Shown: piece by piece, positions 16,226-24,008 of the stretch
Layout of the letters: every line of letters begins with the position of its first letter
Position numbering within the stretch: position 1 is the first letter of the stretch
Assembly (NCBI GenBank): GCA_043782485.1
Contig: JAYWAL010000110.1
Location: 1-28,437, forward strand
Length of the DNA: 28,437 nucleotides
Reading direction: 5' to 3'
Source: JANXUC01 sp043782485
Lineage (GTDB): Bacteria; Acidobacteriota; Terriglobia; Terriglobales; Acidobacteriaceae
Made by a program: the position numbers and the translations under genes
The notes under the pieces: model-generated
What the model was told of the DNA's origin: nothing
Seen by the model: only the letters and a program-made list of their open reading frames with translations
Database searches by the model: none

Positions 16226-17071
16226 TTACTTCTTCTCTCGCGGGTATTGGCATTCCATACTCGGGAATCGGCTTTGTAGTATTTCGTAAATCTGGTCCAC
16301 TTTCGTGTGCAAATGCGCGATTTCCATCTCGCCTTTCAGGTCAATGCGGTAATCCATGTCCGTCTTCATCCGGTCTTTGGTACCCTGCCGGTTCTGGCTC
16401 ATCATAATCACCGGAGCCTGAATTGCCGCCAGCATGGAGAGAATCAGATTCAGAAAAATAAAGGGATACGGGTCAAACGGATGCCGAAACAGCGTTATCG
16501 TGTTGCCGATCACCCACAGCGCCAGCGTAACGCCAAAGCAAATAATAAAAGTCCAGGACCCACCGAACGCCGCCACGCGGTCCGCCAGATGCTCGCCAAA
16601 CGTAAGATTTTCTTCTTCTTCCTCGTTCAGGTTGCGGGACACGCGCGTGCGCAACAACGCGTCGGAAGACCGAATGCGGTTCGCCATCACGCCTAGCAAA
16701 TCCAGCGCCGCGTGTGGATGCTGTTGCACAAATGTAAGCAGCTGTCCGCGTTCAAACTCCAGCAATTCTGAATCGACTTCCGCAATCGCGGTGGTCGTGC
16801 GCGCGCTGGAATCCAGAAATGAAATTTCTCCCAGAACCTCACCCGGGTCCACTTCATCCAGCAGTAGACACTCGCCCTCGTTGGTCGTCAGCTCTAGGCG
16901 CACCTTGCCGCTGCTGATGACGTAGAGCGCATCACCGCGATCGCCAGCGGAGAAAACCCGCTCTCCGGCGCGAAACAGGCGCGGCCTCAGCAAGGCCGAC
17001 AACGCCTCCCGCTCCGGGCCGTCGAGGCGAGCGAACAACGGCACTTCCGCAAGAATGGCTTGAGTGGACAT
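16226..17071 (-). CDS. Cyclic-nucleotide-binding domain fused to DUF1003 membrane domain
   Basis: A 281-residue protein. Residues ~10-130 are a CRP/CAP-type cNMP-binding domain, with GEVLGEISFLDSSARTTTAI (78-96) in the phosphate-binding-cassette position. A polar, Glu-rich linker (148-157) follows, then a DUF1003 domain: FGGSWTFIICFGVTLALWV (first helix), FDPYPFIFLNLILSMLAAIQ (second helix) and VIMMSQNRQ. The charged C-terminal tail probably returns to the cytoplasm. The domain order suggests a cNMP-controlled membrane protein, but DUF1003 has no established activity. A strong AGGAGGTTGC precedes ATG 17071. It is embedded between jag and mnmE, genes that normally adjoin. Confidence 0.87.
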   Translation of the reverse strand: MSTQAILAEVPLFARLDGPEREALSALLRPRLFRAGERVFSAGDRGDALYVISSGKVRLELTTNEGECLLLDEVDPGEVLGEISFLDSSARTTTAIAEVDSELLEFERGQLLTFVQQHPHAALDLLGVMANRIRSSDALLRTRVSRNLNEEEEENLTFGEHLADRVAAFGGSWTFIICFGVTLALWVIGNTITLFRHPFDPYPFIFLNLILSMLAAIQAPVIMMSQNRQGTKDRMKTDMDYRIDLKGEMEIAHLHTKVDQIYEILQSRFPSMECQYPREKK

Positions 17072-17087
17072 GCAACCTCCTGAAGAA

Positions 17088-17175
17088 TTGCAGAAGTCAG
17101 AACTCAGATTGCAGAAGTAAAACCCTTATGTGGACAGTTCTTTAGTTCCGCAATTCGACTTCTGACTTCTGCAAT
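17088..17175 (-). repeat. GCAGAAGT-type hairpin repeat between jag and the DUF1003 gene
   Basis: ATTGCAGAAGTCAGAA (17087-17102) is complementary to TTCTGACTTCTGCAAT (17160-17175). The first 33 bases match the ruvB-ruvA repeat at 31 positions. Confidence 0.65.
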
Positions 17176-17202
17176 CGCCCTTCGACTTCGGCAGTCTGTA
17201 AA

Positions 17203-17721
17203 TCAATCTTCGTGCTTCGGCGCCTGATCCTTCGGATACACCACCAAGTGCCGCTCCCGCCCTTCGCCTTCGCTCTCGGTATGCAAATCCGCGGCGTCGC
17301 GCAGCGAAAGGTGCACCATGCGCCTCTCCCGCGAATTCATCGGCGCAAATGCATACGGGGTGCCCGTCCGCCGGACGTTTTCCGCGGCAGTGTTGGCGGC
17401 GGTGCGCAGTTCTTGCAACCGCAAAACGCGCTGGTTCCCGCAGTCGAAGCTGACTTTCCCATGTTCTCCGGCATGCAGCCGCAAAGCGTTTGTCGACAGC
17501 AACTCCAGCGACCGCAATAACTCTCCGTTGCGCGCCAGTAGTACCGTGCTGTCGGGCCCGGCAAATTCCACCAGAATCTCCGGCGGATCCCAATCGCTAT
17601 TATCTTCGAGCACTGGGTCAACCGTAATGCGGTACTTCAGCTGAAACCCGCTGTAGCGAATGATGCCTTTTAGAAATTCATTCAGTTGGTTGGCTGCTGC
17701 GACTTTGTCCGCGATAGGCAT
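17203..17721 (-). CDS. jag: Jag/KhpB-like R3H-domain RNA-binding protein
   Basis: A 172-residue protein. The middle is KH-like (LARNGELLRSLELLSTNALR, 62-81). The C-terminus is an R3H domain: TGTPYAFAPMNSRERRMVH with R131 and H137 in RxxxxxH spacing, then SEGEGRERHLVVYP. Jag/KhpB binds RNA, forms a pair with KhpA in Gram-positives and affects cell-wall growth (family knowledge). The N-terminal Jag_N domain of Firmicutes is absent. It starts 23 bp after yidC, with GGAG upstream of ATG 17721, and belongs to the rpmH-rnpA-yidD-yidC operon. A repeat-bearing spacer follows its stop. Confidence 0.88.
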   Translation of the reverse strand: MPIADKVAAANQLNEFLKGIIRYSGFQLKYRITVDPVLEDNSDWDPPEILVEFAGPDSTVLLARNGELLRSLELLSTNALRLHAGEHGKVSFDCGNQRVLRLQELRTAANTAAENVRRTGTPYAFAPMNSRERRMVHLSLRDAADLHTESEGEGRERHLVVYPKDQAPKHED

Positions 17722-17744
17722 ACTTGGGGCTCCTCAGGGCGCGA

Positions 17745-19499
17745 CTACTTTTTCTTGCGAGCACGCTTCTCGGCCAGCTCTCGCATCTCCTGGCCCAGGC
17801 TCGTCTTGTTCATCACTGTCTGCTGCACAATCGAAATAAAATTTCCCACCGACCAATACAGAGCCAATCCGGCAGCCAGATTCGACGTAATATACGCCAT
17901 CATGATCGGCATGAAGATGTTCATGATCTTCTGCTGCTGCGGGTCCATAGCCCCTTGCGGCGTGAGTCTTTGCACCAGGAACATGCTGATAAACACCAGC
18001 AAAGGAAGCAAGTATAAAGCGTCCGGCGCGGAAAGATCCTTAATCCACAGCCAGTGCGCGTGCCGCAGGTCAATCACCGCGCCCAGCATGGAGTAATACG
18101 CATACAAGAACGGCATCTGAATCAATAGCGGCAAACATCCCGCCACGGGATTCACGTTCTCCCGCTTGTACAGCGCCGCAATCTCAGTATTCATCTCCGC
18201 CTTGCGCGGGTCGCGCATGGTGTACTTTTCGTACTTTGCCTGGATGGCCTTGGCTTGCGGCTGAATTTTCTGCATTTTCAGCGCCGACCTCATCTGTGTA
18301 ATGCGCAGCGGCATTAGCACCAGGTTGAGAATCAGTGTTTGCAGCGCAATGGCCCATCCCCAGTTCGGAACAATGTGGAAGTAGGTCCACCGCAGCCAGA
18401 GAAAGAGAAATTTGGCAATGATGCCAAAGAACCCAAAATTCACCAAGCCCGTCAGGTTTGGCGTGGTGCCATGCAGCGTCGGAACTTCGACCTTCTCCAC
18501 CACGCCCAGCGACTTGGGGCCGACGAAGAGTTGTTCGTCCGTCGGGCCTCGGCGGTCGCCCACAGCCGCACCCAGCACGCTGACCTTTGCCGTCTCATTG
18601 GGATTCGGGTGGCTGGGGTCTTTGGGAATGTCGATCTGGTTGTGCAGCGAAATCAACGCGGCGTTGTCAGGGTCATGCGGTAAAAACACAGCCGCAAAAT
18701 GCCGATCCGTCGTGCCCGCCCATTGGAAGGGGCCATTCGTCGTGCTGCCGCTGGAAATCTTCTTCGGGGCCAGGCGTTCAATCTTGTCGCCGGTCTGCGA
18801 TTCGATCTGGCCATAGCCGTAGGCCGTCGCGGCGGTTCCATCGCCAAAGCTGGAGGGCCAAGAGGGATAGGCCTGCACTTCCGCGCCTTTGTAGCGCGCG
18901 GACGTCTTCACGCCCACCACGTAGCTCTCGCCAAAATGGAACGACTTGGTCACCACCAGGTCCTGGTCGGAAAATTCAAAAGTAATGTCCGCCGGGGCTT
19001 GCAGAGTTCCAGAACTGCTGGTCACGTACAGCGCCTGATTCAACTTTTGCTGTAACAAGCCGTCGTAAGCAAACAGGGACAGAGGAAAGCCATATTTCTC
19101 GGCGGCCGCGGCGTTAATCAGCTCTAGCGGCTGGCCGTTGTCGTCGTCAAATTTCTTCAGCACCCATGACTTCACCAGCGCGCCACGATTGGAAAAGCGG
19201 ACCTTGTACAGGTCGTTCTCGACCACAATCTCCGATTCAGCGGCTGCCTGCTTGGCCGGGACGGAAGCCGCCGCCGAGCCGGACGCTTTCCCAGGCGCGG
19301 ACGCGGTAGGGCTTTGAGGAGACGCCGCTTGCGGAGTCGCGGGCTGTGCATACGGGACCGGCGCTGGTTCCGGCGTCTTCGGCCCATACTTCTTCATTAA
19401 TGGCTGCGAAGCCAAAATGATCAGAAAAGTCAGGGCAAACGCCAACAGCAAATTGCGCTGCTGGCCGGGTTCTTGCTGCGGATTCTGGAAATCTGTCAA
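17745..19499 (-). CDS. yidC: Membrane protein insertase YidC
   Basis: A 584-residue insertase that puts proteins into the inner membrane alone or with SecYEG. N-terminal helix LLLAFALTFLIILASQPLM, an Ala/Pro/Ser-rich linker (about 45-85), a large periplasmic domain and a C-terminal YidC/Oxa1 core from about residue 355, with FFGIIAKFLFLWLRWTYF and IALQTLILNLVLMPLRITQM, the cytosolic hairpin rich in Lys, and later helices such as GCLPLLIQMPFLYAYYSML. This is the Gram-negative layout. The start is TTG 19499, overlapping the yidD stop by four bases (TTGA). It ends in a basic tail (EKRARKKK). Confidence 0.96.
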   Translation of the reverse strand: MTDFQNPQQEPGQQRNLLLAFALTFLIILASQPLMKKYGPKTPEPAPVPYAQPATPQAASPQSPTASAPGKASGSAAASVPAKQAAAESEIVVENDLYKVRFSNRGALVKSWVLKKFDDDNGQPLELINAAAAEKYGFPLSLFAYDGLLQQKLNQALYVTSSSGTLQAPADITFEFSDQDLVVTKSFHFGESYVVGVKTSARYKGAEVQAYPSWPSSFGDGTAATAYGYGQIESQTGDKIERLAPKKISSGSTTNGPFQWAGTTDRHFAAVFLPHDPDNAALISLHNQIDIPKDPSHPNPNETAKVSVLGAAVGDRRGPTDEQLFVGPKSLGVVEKVEVPTLHGTTPNLTGLVNFGFFGIIAKFLFLWLRWTYFHIVPNWGWAIALQTLILNLVLMPLRITQMRSALKMQKIQPQAKAIQAKYEKYTMRDPRKAEMNTEIAALYKRENVNPVAGCLPLLIQMPFLYAYYSMLGAVIDLRHAHWLWIKDLSAPDALYLLPLLVFISMFLVQRLTPQGAMDPQQQKIMNIFMPIMMAYITSNLAAGLALYWSVGNFISIVQQTVMNKTSLGQEMRELAEKRARKKK

Positions 19500-19810
19500 A
19501 ACGCCTCTACTTTAGCGGTGGGATCCGGGGAAATTCCTTCCGAACGGCCCGCCGACTGAACTCTGGTCTGTCTAAGGTTGTTCTCTCGAACGATGTTCTC
19601 TCGAACCACCGGATCGTACCCACCCGCAACAAACGGGTGGCAACGCAGCAAGCGCCAAGCGGCCATCCGGCCCCCGCGCAGCACGCCGAAGCGCTCCACG
19701 GCTTCCTCGGCGTATTCTGAGCACGTGGGCACGTAGCGGCAAGCTGGCAGCAACCACGGCGACAGCAACCACTTGTAGGCTCGCAACAGCGCCAGGACCA
19801 GTGTCTTCAC
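19496..19810 (-). CDS. yidD: Membrane protein insertion efficiency factor YidD
   Basis: A 104-residue YidD. The signature CRYVPTCSEYAEEAVERFG (24-42) and the amphipathic N-terminus (LLRAYKWLLSPWLLPA) are clear, as is RLLRCHPFVAGGYDPV. The C-terminal ~35 residues form an Arg/Ser-rich tail without family similarity. The start is GTG 19810, overlapping the rnpA stop by four bases (GTGA), and the stop overlaps the yidC start, so rnpA, yidD and yidC are probably translationally coupled. YidD sits at the inner membrane and assists YidC-dependent insertion. Confidence 0.94.
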   Translation of the reverse strand: MKTLVLALLRAYKWLLSPWLLPACRYVPTCSEYAEEAVERFGVLRGGRMAAWRLLRCHPFVAGGYDPVVRENIVRENNLRQTRVQSAGRSEGISPDPTAKVEAF

Positions 19811-20361
19811 TTCTCACCGCCCGCGGATTTCCGCAGAACAGTGTCAAACGCGCGGCCAACTTCCTTCACCACGGAGTCAAACTCCGCCTTCAAAACCAGC
19901 CGCTTGGGGTTAATGACCACATCAATGGCCGGAGCGCTCACGGGCCGGGTCATTCGCACAGCCTCGCGTAAGCGGCGGCGCATACGGTTGCGGTCCACGG
20001 CACCGCCCAACGCCCGGCTGACCGTCAGCCCAATGCGCAGACCATCCGGAGGCGGATCGGTCGAAGGCGGATCGGTCGAAGGCAAACCATCCGAAGGCGG
20101 ATCAGTGCGAGGCAGGAAAAACACTGTCATATTGGTCGAAAAATGCCGCTTCCCCTGCTTGTACACGCGGTCAAAGTCTGCATGTCGCAACAGCCGCGAT
20201 GCCTTGGGAAAGCGCTTGCCTTTCGACGATACCTCGCCTGACGACACCTCCCCCACGGAAACATGGTCCGGAAGGGCTGGCAGGGCGGAATGCGGCGCGA
20301 TTTTGGGCACGGGTTGTACCGCTAGGCCTCGTCGGAAGGGAACCACACTCACGGAATTCAC
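19807..20361 (-). CDS. rnpA: Ribonuclease P protein component RnpA, extended and with a repeat insertion
   Basis: Protein subunit of RNase P, which matures tRNA 5' ends. Core blocks: FPKASRLLRHADFDRVYKQGKRH (about 51-73), RIGLTVSRALGGAVDRNRMRR with the RNR motif, and the C-terminal EFDSVVKEVGRAFDTVLRK. At 184 residues it is longer than the usual 110-130. About 48 extra residues precede the core from GTG 20361, and a Pro/Asp/Ser/Thr insertion of about 25 residues lies between FFLPR and LRIGL, encoded by five 15-bp tandem units (20039-20113). A later GTG (around residues 36-39) could be the true start. It is 34 bp downstream of rpmH and overlaps yidD. Confidence 0.92.
   Translation of the reverse strand: MNSVSVVPFRRGLAVQPVPKIAPHSALPALPDHVSVGEVSSGEVSSKGKRFPKASRLLRHADFDRVYKQGKRHFSTNMTVFFLPRTDPPSDGLPSTDPPSTDPPPDGLRIGLTVSRALGGAVDRNRMRRRLREAVRMTRPVSAPAIDVVINPKRLVLKAEFDSVVKEVGRAFDTVLRKSAGGEK
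20039..20113. repeat. Five tandem 15-bp units within rnpA
   Basis: Units on the plus strand are AGACCATCCGGAGGC, GGATCGGTCGAAGGC (twice, identical), AAACCATCCGAAGGC and GGATCAGTGCGAGGC. They encode a Pro/Asp/Gly/Ser/Thr-rich stretch (units like STDPP and DGLPS) in a surface loop of RnpA. The length keeps the reading frame. Confidence 0.85.
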
Positions 20362-20395
20362 GTGGGAACTGGGTCTGCGGAGGATGCCCGCCGCG

Positions 20396-20551
20396 TTAAT
20401 CGCGGTAGCCGGGGGCTACAGAGACGCGCTTGCGTCCCTTGGCGCGACGGCGCGAAAGTACCGCCTGCCCGCTCTTGGTCTTCATCCGCGTCCGGAAACC
20501 GTGCGCCTTGGACCGGCGGCGCCGGTTGGGCTGGAATGTGCGCTTAGGCAT
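20396..20551 (-). CDS. rpmH: 50S ribosomal protein L34
   Basis: A 51-residue, very basic protein: begins MPKRTFQPNRRRR, continues SKAHGFRTRMKTKSGQAVLS and ends RRRAKGRKRVSVAPGYRD, the standard L34 pattern with a slightly longer C-terminus. ATG 20551 has AGGA five bases upstream; the stop is TAA at 20396-20398. It is the first gene of rpmH-rnpA-yidD-yidC-jag, with its promoter at 20600-20629. Many bacteria carry this block near oriC, but dnaA and DnaA-box clusters are not seen in the window. Confidence 0.95.
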   Translation of the reverse strand: MPKRTFQPNRRRRSKAHGFRTRMKTKSGQAVLSRRRAKGRKRVSVAPGYRD

Positions 20552-20599
20552 GGAAATCCTGTGCTCCTAATTCGTATAAGTGCCGATAAACAAACTTTG

Positions 20600-20629
20600 A
20601 GTATACGCGAGAGGAAGCTTTTTGGGCAA
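20600..20629 (-). promoter_or_regulatory. Promoter of the rpmH operon
   Basis: On the minus strand TTGCCC (20629-20624), an 18-bp spacer and TATACT (20605-20600). Initiation near 20593 gives a leader of about 40 bases before rpmH. Confidence 0.55.
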
Positions 20630-20772
20630 ACCGGCCAGGAAATGTCCCGGAATGCTGAAAATTGGGCTGGCTTCGTCCGGCGGCGGCATCAGCGAGAGCA
20701 CCAAGGTGGAGCACCAAACTGTTGTCTTCCAGTAGCTTGACCTCCGGACTATATTGCTTTTTGGGGGGAATC

Positions 20773-21141
20773 ATGTCGTCCCAAGGTGCGTCTGACGAAG
20801 CGACAGGTGATGTGGCAGGAAATGCGGCAGACAAGCGGCGGCATCCTCGCTACCAGATCGCCGTGCAGGTCGAACTCTATCCAGAGGGCGCTACGACCCC
20901 AATGCGGACCGCCACCAGTGAAATCAGCATTGGCGGGTGTTACGTGGAGACCATGTTTACGTTTGCCGTGGGCACAGCTCTGAGCATGGTGCTTTGGCTC
21001 GGCGACACCAAGCTCACCACCCCGGTGCGGGTCGCCACCTGTTTTCCGCAGGTCGGCAATGGGATGGAGTTCACCGAATTGAGCGCGGAGGATCGCGAGC
21101 GGCTAACGCGATTCCTGGCCGAGGCCGCTCGAGCCGAGTGA
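20773..21141 (+). CDS. PilZ-domain protein
   Basis: A 122-residue protein with an N-terminal polar tail and a PilZ domain. Binding motifs: RRHPR (22-26, RxxxR) and SEISIGG (49-55, where the first position of D/NxSxxG is Glu). The end, GMEFTELSAEDRERLTRFL, is typical of PilZ C-termini. ATG 20773 follows GGGGGG by four bases; the frame is open further upstream, but that part is not PilZ-like. It reads divergently from rpmH and lies 80 bp upstream of the FHA-GAF-phosphatase gene on the same strand. The Glu substitution may weaken but need not abolish c-di-GMP binding. Confidence 0.82.
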   Translation: MSSQGASDEATGDVAGNAADKRRHPRYQIAVQVELYPEGATTPMRTATSEISIGGCYVETMFTFAVGTALSMVLWLGDTKLTTPVRVATCFPQVGNGMEFTELSAEDRERLTRFLAEAARAE

Positions 21142-21221
21142 CCTCTGCCGCCACTCAGCCGAACAAAGAACGAAAAACTCTGCGAAAATAGGTCCCTGTC
21201 CGCTGCTGTCAGGTTCCGCCT

Positions 21222-22919
21222 ATGCTGTCTTCGTCAACAAATTTCCGCGACACCACCGGTTCTGTTCCCGCAACCGGCGTCTTTCCGCGCCTCCAGGTTG
21301 TGGAGGGCGGGGCGCAGCGCATGCTCAATATCAACCACAGCCCTTTCACGGTCGGACGCAAGGCGGATCGTGATCTGGTGATCGCCGACGCGCGCGTTTC
21401 CCGCGAACATGCCGAGATCGTCTCCGAGGAAGGCAAATTCTTCGTCGTTGACATGGGCAGCCGCCACGGCACGTTCGTCAACGGCCAACGCGTGCAGCGC
21501 CACAAGCTTCAGGGAAATGACCGCGTGGAGTTCGGCGTCCGCGAGAGCGTATATGTGGTGTTCCAGCCCGGGCAGAGCGGGATCAGCCCGGCGCGCGAGT
21601 TTCTCGACCAGCTTCCCGGCATGCACGTGACCGATGTCAATGACATGGAGAAGCTGACGATTTTTCTCGAAGCCGCGCGCAAGCTGAACAGCGCCGGGGT
21701 GCTTGATGAAATTCTGGTCACGCTGCTCGACACCACGCTCAAGCTTGCCCAGGCCGACCGTGCTTTCGTGTTTCTGTACGAAAAAGACAAGACTCTTCGA
21801 CTCGCTGCCGGACGCAATGCGCATGGCGTCACCCTGGTCGATGACGCCACCATTTCTCGTTCCATTCTGAATGATGCTTTGCGTTCCAATTCAGAATTTC
21901 TTTTGACCGACAACAGTCAGTCGATGGAATTTGCTGAGCGCCAGAGCATTGTCGCCTACGATCTGCGTACCATCGTGTGCCTGCCGCTGCGTAAGCGCAA
22001 GGTGCAGACCGCCCGCGGCCAGAACACGCCCGCCACCGTCGATACCAGCAAGGGCGAGGTGTTGGGCGCGCTCTATCTTGACTCGCGCTCCACGCGAGCC
22101 GTCTCCGCGGTTAGCCACGATATTCTGCGCGCCATTGCAACGGAAGCCACTTCCGTGGTCGAGAGCGCCCACTTGGTCGAGGCCGAAGAGTCCGCCAAAC
22201 GCTACGAGCAGGAACTCGCGATCGCCGCTTCCATCCAGCAAGGCCTGATGGCCGTGACTATCCCGCACGTCCCCTTTGCCAAAGTTACCGCCCGCAATGT
22301 TTCCTGTAGTGAAACAGGGGGAGATTTCTACGATGCCGTGCGCACCGAGGACAAGTTGGCGGTGGTCATCGCGGACGTTTGCGGCAAGGGTGTTTCAGCC
22401 GCGCTTCTGGCTTCCACGCTTCAGGGGATGCTCTATTCGCACCTGTCGGCGGGTATGCCTCTTTCTGATACCGTCACTGCCCTCAATCGTTTTCTTACGC
22501 AAAAGCGCGTCGGCGAAAAATACGCCACTATGTTCATTGCCCGCATCGATTCCGAAGGTGAGCTGGAATACGTCAACTGTGGCCACGTCCTGCCGCTGAT
22601 CGTTTCTCACGCTGGCGAAGAAATCAAAATCATCCGTCCCGACGTCGGCAATCTTCCCGTTGGCCTTATCCCCGGCGCAGCCTACGAGTGCGGGCATGCC
22701 CGCCTCGCCCCCAGCGATCGCTTAATCCTGGTCACCGATGGCGTGACCGAAGCGGAAAACTCTACAGGCGAGTTTTTCGATAACCCCCGCCTGGAAGAAG
22801 TCGCTGCCCGAAGCTGCGATATGGAAGACATTTTCGCCGCCATTTCCGAGTTCCGCGGCAGCACCCCGCTCACCGACGACTGCACCGTGGTCGACCTCCT
22901 CTACACGGGTCCACGCTAA
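21222..22919 (+). CDS. FHA-GAF-SpoIIE-type PP2C serine phosphatase
   Basis: A 565-residue signalling protein. FHA domain ~25-115 with GRKADRDLVI, RVSREHAEI and SRHGTFVNG, the phosphothreonine-binding residues. GAF domain ~145-315, with a ~20-residue polar insertion near 258-279. A short helical linker (320-340) leads to a SpoIIE/RsbU-like PPM phosphatase domain ~345-565. Metal-binding acidic residues lie in GGDFYD (366-371), IADVCGKG (383-390), VTDGVTE (504-510) and DDC (552-554), so it should be active. Such proteins act on phosphorylated anti-sigma antagonists or in Ser/Thr-kinase pathways. No anti-sigma or kinase gene is adjacent. It may be co-transcribed with the preceding PilZ gene. Confidence 0.92.
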   Translation: MLSSSTNFRDTTGSVPATGVFPRLQVVEGGAQRMLNINHSPFTVGRKADRDLVIADARVSREHAEIVSEEGKFFVVDMGSRHGTFVNGQRVQRHKLQGNDRVEFGVRESVYVVFQPGQSGISPAREFLDQLPGMHVTDVNDMEKLTIFLEAARKLNSAGVLDEILVTLLDTTLKLAQADRAFVFLYEKDKTLRLAAGRNAHGVTLVDDATISRSILNDALRSNSEFLLTDNSQSMEFAERQSIVAYDLRTIVCLPLRKRKVQTARGQNTPATVDTSKGEVLGALYLDSRSTRAVSAVSHDILRAIATEATSVVESAHLVEAEESAKRYEQELAIAASIQQGLMAVTIPHVPFAKVTARNVSCSETGGDFYDAVRTEDKLAVVIADVCGKGVSAALLASTLQGMLYSHLSAGMPLSDTVTALNRFLTQKRVGEKYATMFIARIDSEGELEYVNCGHVLPLIVSHAGEEIKIIRPDVGNLPVGLIPGAAYECGHARLAPSDRLILVTDGVTEAENSTGEFFDNPRLEEVAARSCDMEDIFAAISEFRGSTPLTDDCTVVDLLYTGPR

Positions 22920-23224
22920 AGCAAGCGCCGGCAGGCTTATCGTGGGGGCCAGCCGTCTTTGAGAAGGAGCGCGAGAAGGACCGCGACACACGGTACTGCG
23001 ACCCTCACGACTCCTGGACTCGATCTTAAGATTCGTATCAGGCCACCGCTTCAGCGGTGGCGTAAGTGCGGTATCTTGAGTGCGCCTTCAAGCGCTGGAT
23101 TTTGAACTCAGCTTTTCAGGTCCTGCGGCTTTCGAATCGCGTGCGCAACCGGTGCAGCGTTGCGAGCCGCCCGCGACTGGAACCCCTCAAGACAGCCAAC
23201 CACCGACCGTGATAAACCTGTAGT
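22920..23224. other. 305-bp spacer with an inverted copy of the stem-TGAA-stem repeat
   Basis: No gene seen. Its main content is repeat copy C at 23027-23110. No clear terminator for the phosphatase gene or promoter for the permease gene was found. Confidence 0.5.
23027..23110 (-). repeat. Stem-TGAA-stem repeat, copy C
   Basis: Inverted relative to copies A and B. Plus-strand hairpins are GCCACCGC-TTCA-GCGGTGGC (23042-23061) and GCGCC-TTCA-AGCGC (23082-23095). Read on the minus strand, the order and flanks match copy B from GTTCAAAATCCAGCGC to GATACGAATC. Confidence 0.7.
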
Positions 23225-23986
23225 TTGACGCTCCCCCAAGCCATCCTGCTCTTCGTTGCCGGACTCCTCGGCGGCGCTCTCAACGCGGTTGCCGGAGGAG
23301 GCGGGTTTATCGCCTTTCCGGCCATGCTGTTCGCGGGTGTCGCTCCCGTTGCCGCCAATGCCACCCAGACTGTCGCCCTCTGGTTCGGCACCACCGCCAG
23401 TTCGGGAGCCTACTGGCATCGCTTGGACGTGCCCCGGCGTATCCTGATTCCGCTCGTGATCACCAGCGTAGGCGGAGGCCTGGCCGGAGCCTACTTGCTT
23501 CTGCACACTCCTCCCCGCACGTTTCTCCACATCATTCCCTGGCTCATGCTAACGGCCACGCTGCTGTTTGCCCTGGGACCGTGGCTGAAGCCGCGCAAGT
23601 CCAGCCTGACGCATGATGCCTCGGTTAGAGCCATCGCGGGCGCCTCGTTTTTTGAATTGGCGGTCTCGATTTATGGCGGCTATTTCGGTGGCGGGTTGGG
23701 CATTCTGAACCTGGCGATGTTGTCGGCGCTCGGCATGGCCGACATTCACGCCATGAACGCGCTCAAGGCCCTGCTCAGCAGCGTCATCAACGGAGTTTCC
23801 GTGGTAGCGTTCGTCGCCGCCCATGTCGTGGTCTGGCTCAAATGCGCGGTGATGATCCTCGGTGCCCTGGTGGGAGGGTATTTTGGAGCGCACTACGCCC
23901 AAAAACTGTCGTCCAAACTTGTACGCGGCTTCGTCATTGTCGTGGGCACGTCAATGACGATCTACTTCTTCACGCGCGCCGCCTAG
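23225..23986 (+). CDS. TauE/SafE-family membrane permease
   Basis: A 253-residue, very hydrophobic protein with about seven or eight membrane helices. N-terminal repeat: FVAGLLGGALNAVAGGGGFI followed by FPAMLFAGVAPVAANATQT, the hallmark Gly-rich turn and the A-N-A-T motif of TauE/SafE (formerly DUF81). The second half repeats the pattern (YGGYFGGGLGILNLAMLSAL). The family exports sulfite, sulfoacetate or other organosulfur anions in some members; the substrate here is unknown and no sulfur genes are nearby. The start is TTG 23225, the first possible start after an in-frame TAA at 23213, and keeps the first helix intact. It ends 22 bp from the convergent NTF2-like gene. Confidence 0.85.
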   Translation: MTLPQAILLFVAGLLGGALNAVAGGGGFIAFPAMLFAGVAPVAANATQTVALWFGTTASSGAYWHRLDVPRRILIPLVITSVGGGLAGAYLLLHTPPRTFLHIIPWLMLTATLLFALGPWLKPRKSSLTHDASVRAIAGASFFELAVSIYGGYFGGGLGILNLAMLSALGMADIHAMNALKALLSSVINGVSVVAFVAAHVVVWLKCAVMILGALVGGYFGAHYAQKLSSKLVRGFVIVVGTSMTIYFFTRAA

Positions 23987-24008
23987 CCGCGCCCGCATGT
24001 TCGCAAGC

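Noticed and set aside
20552..20772. Replication origin next to rpmH
   Set aside because: No dnaA, no cluster of DnaA-box-like sequences and no AT-rich unwinding region seen; only promoters.
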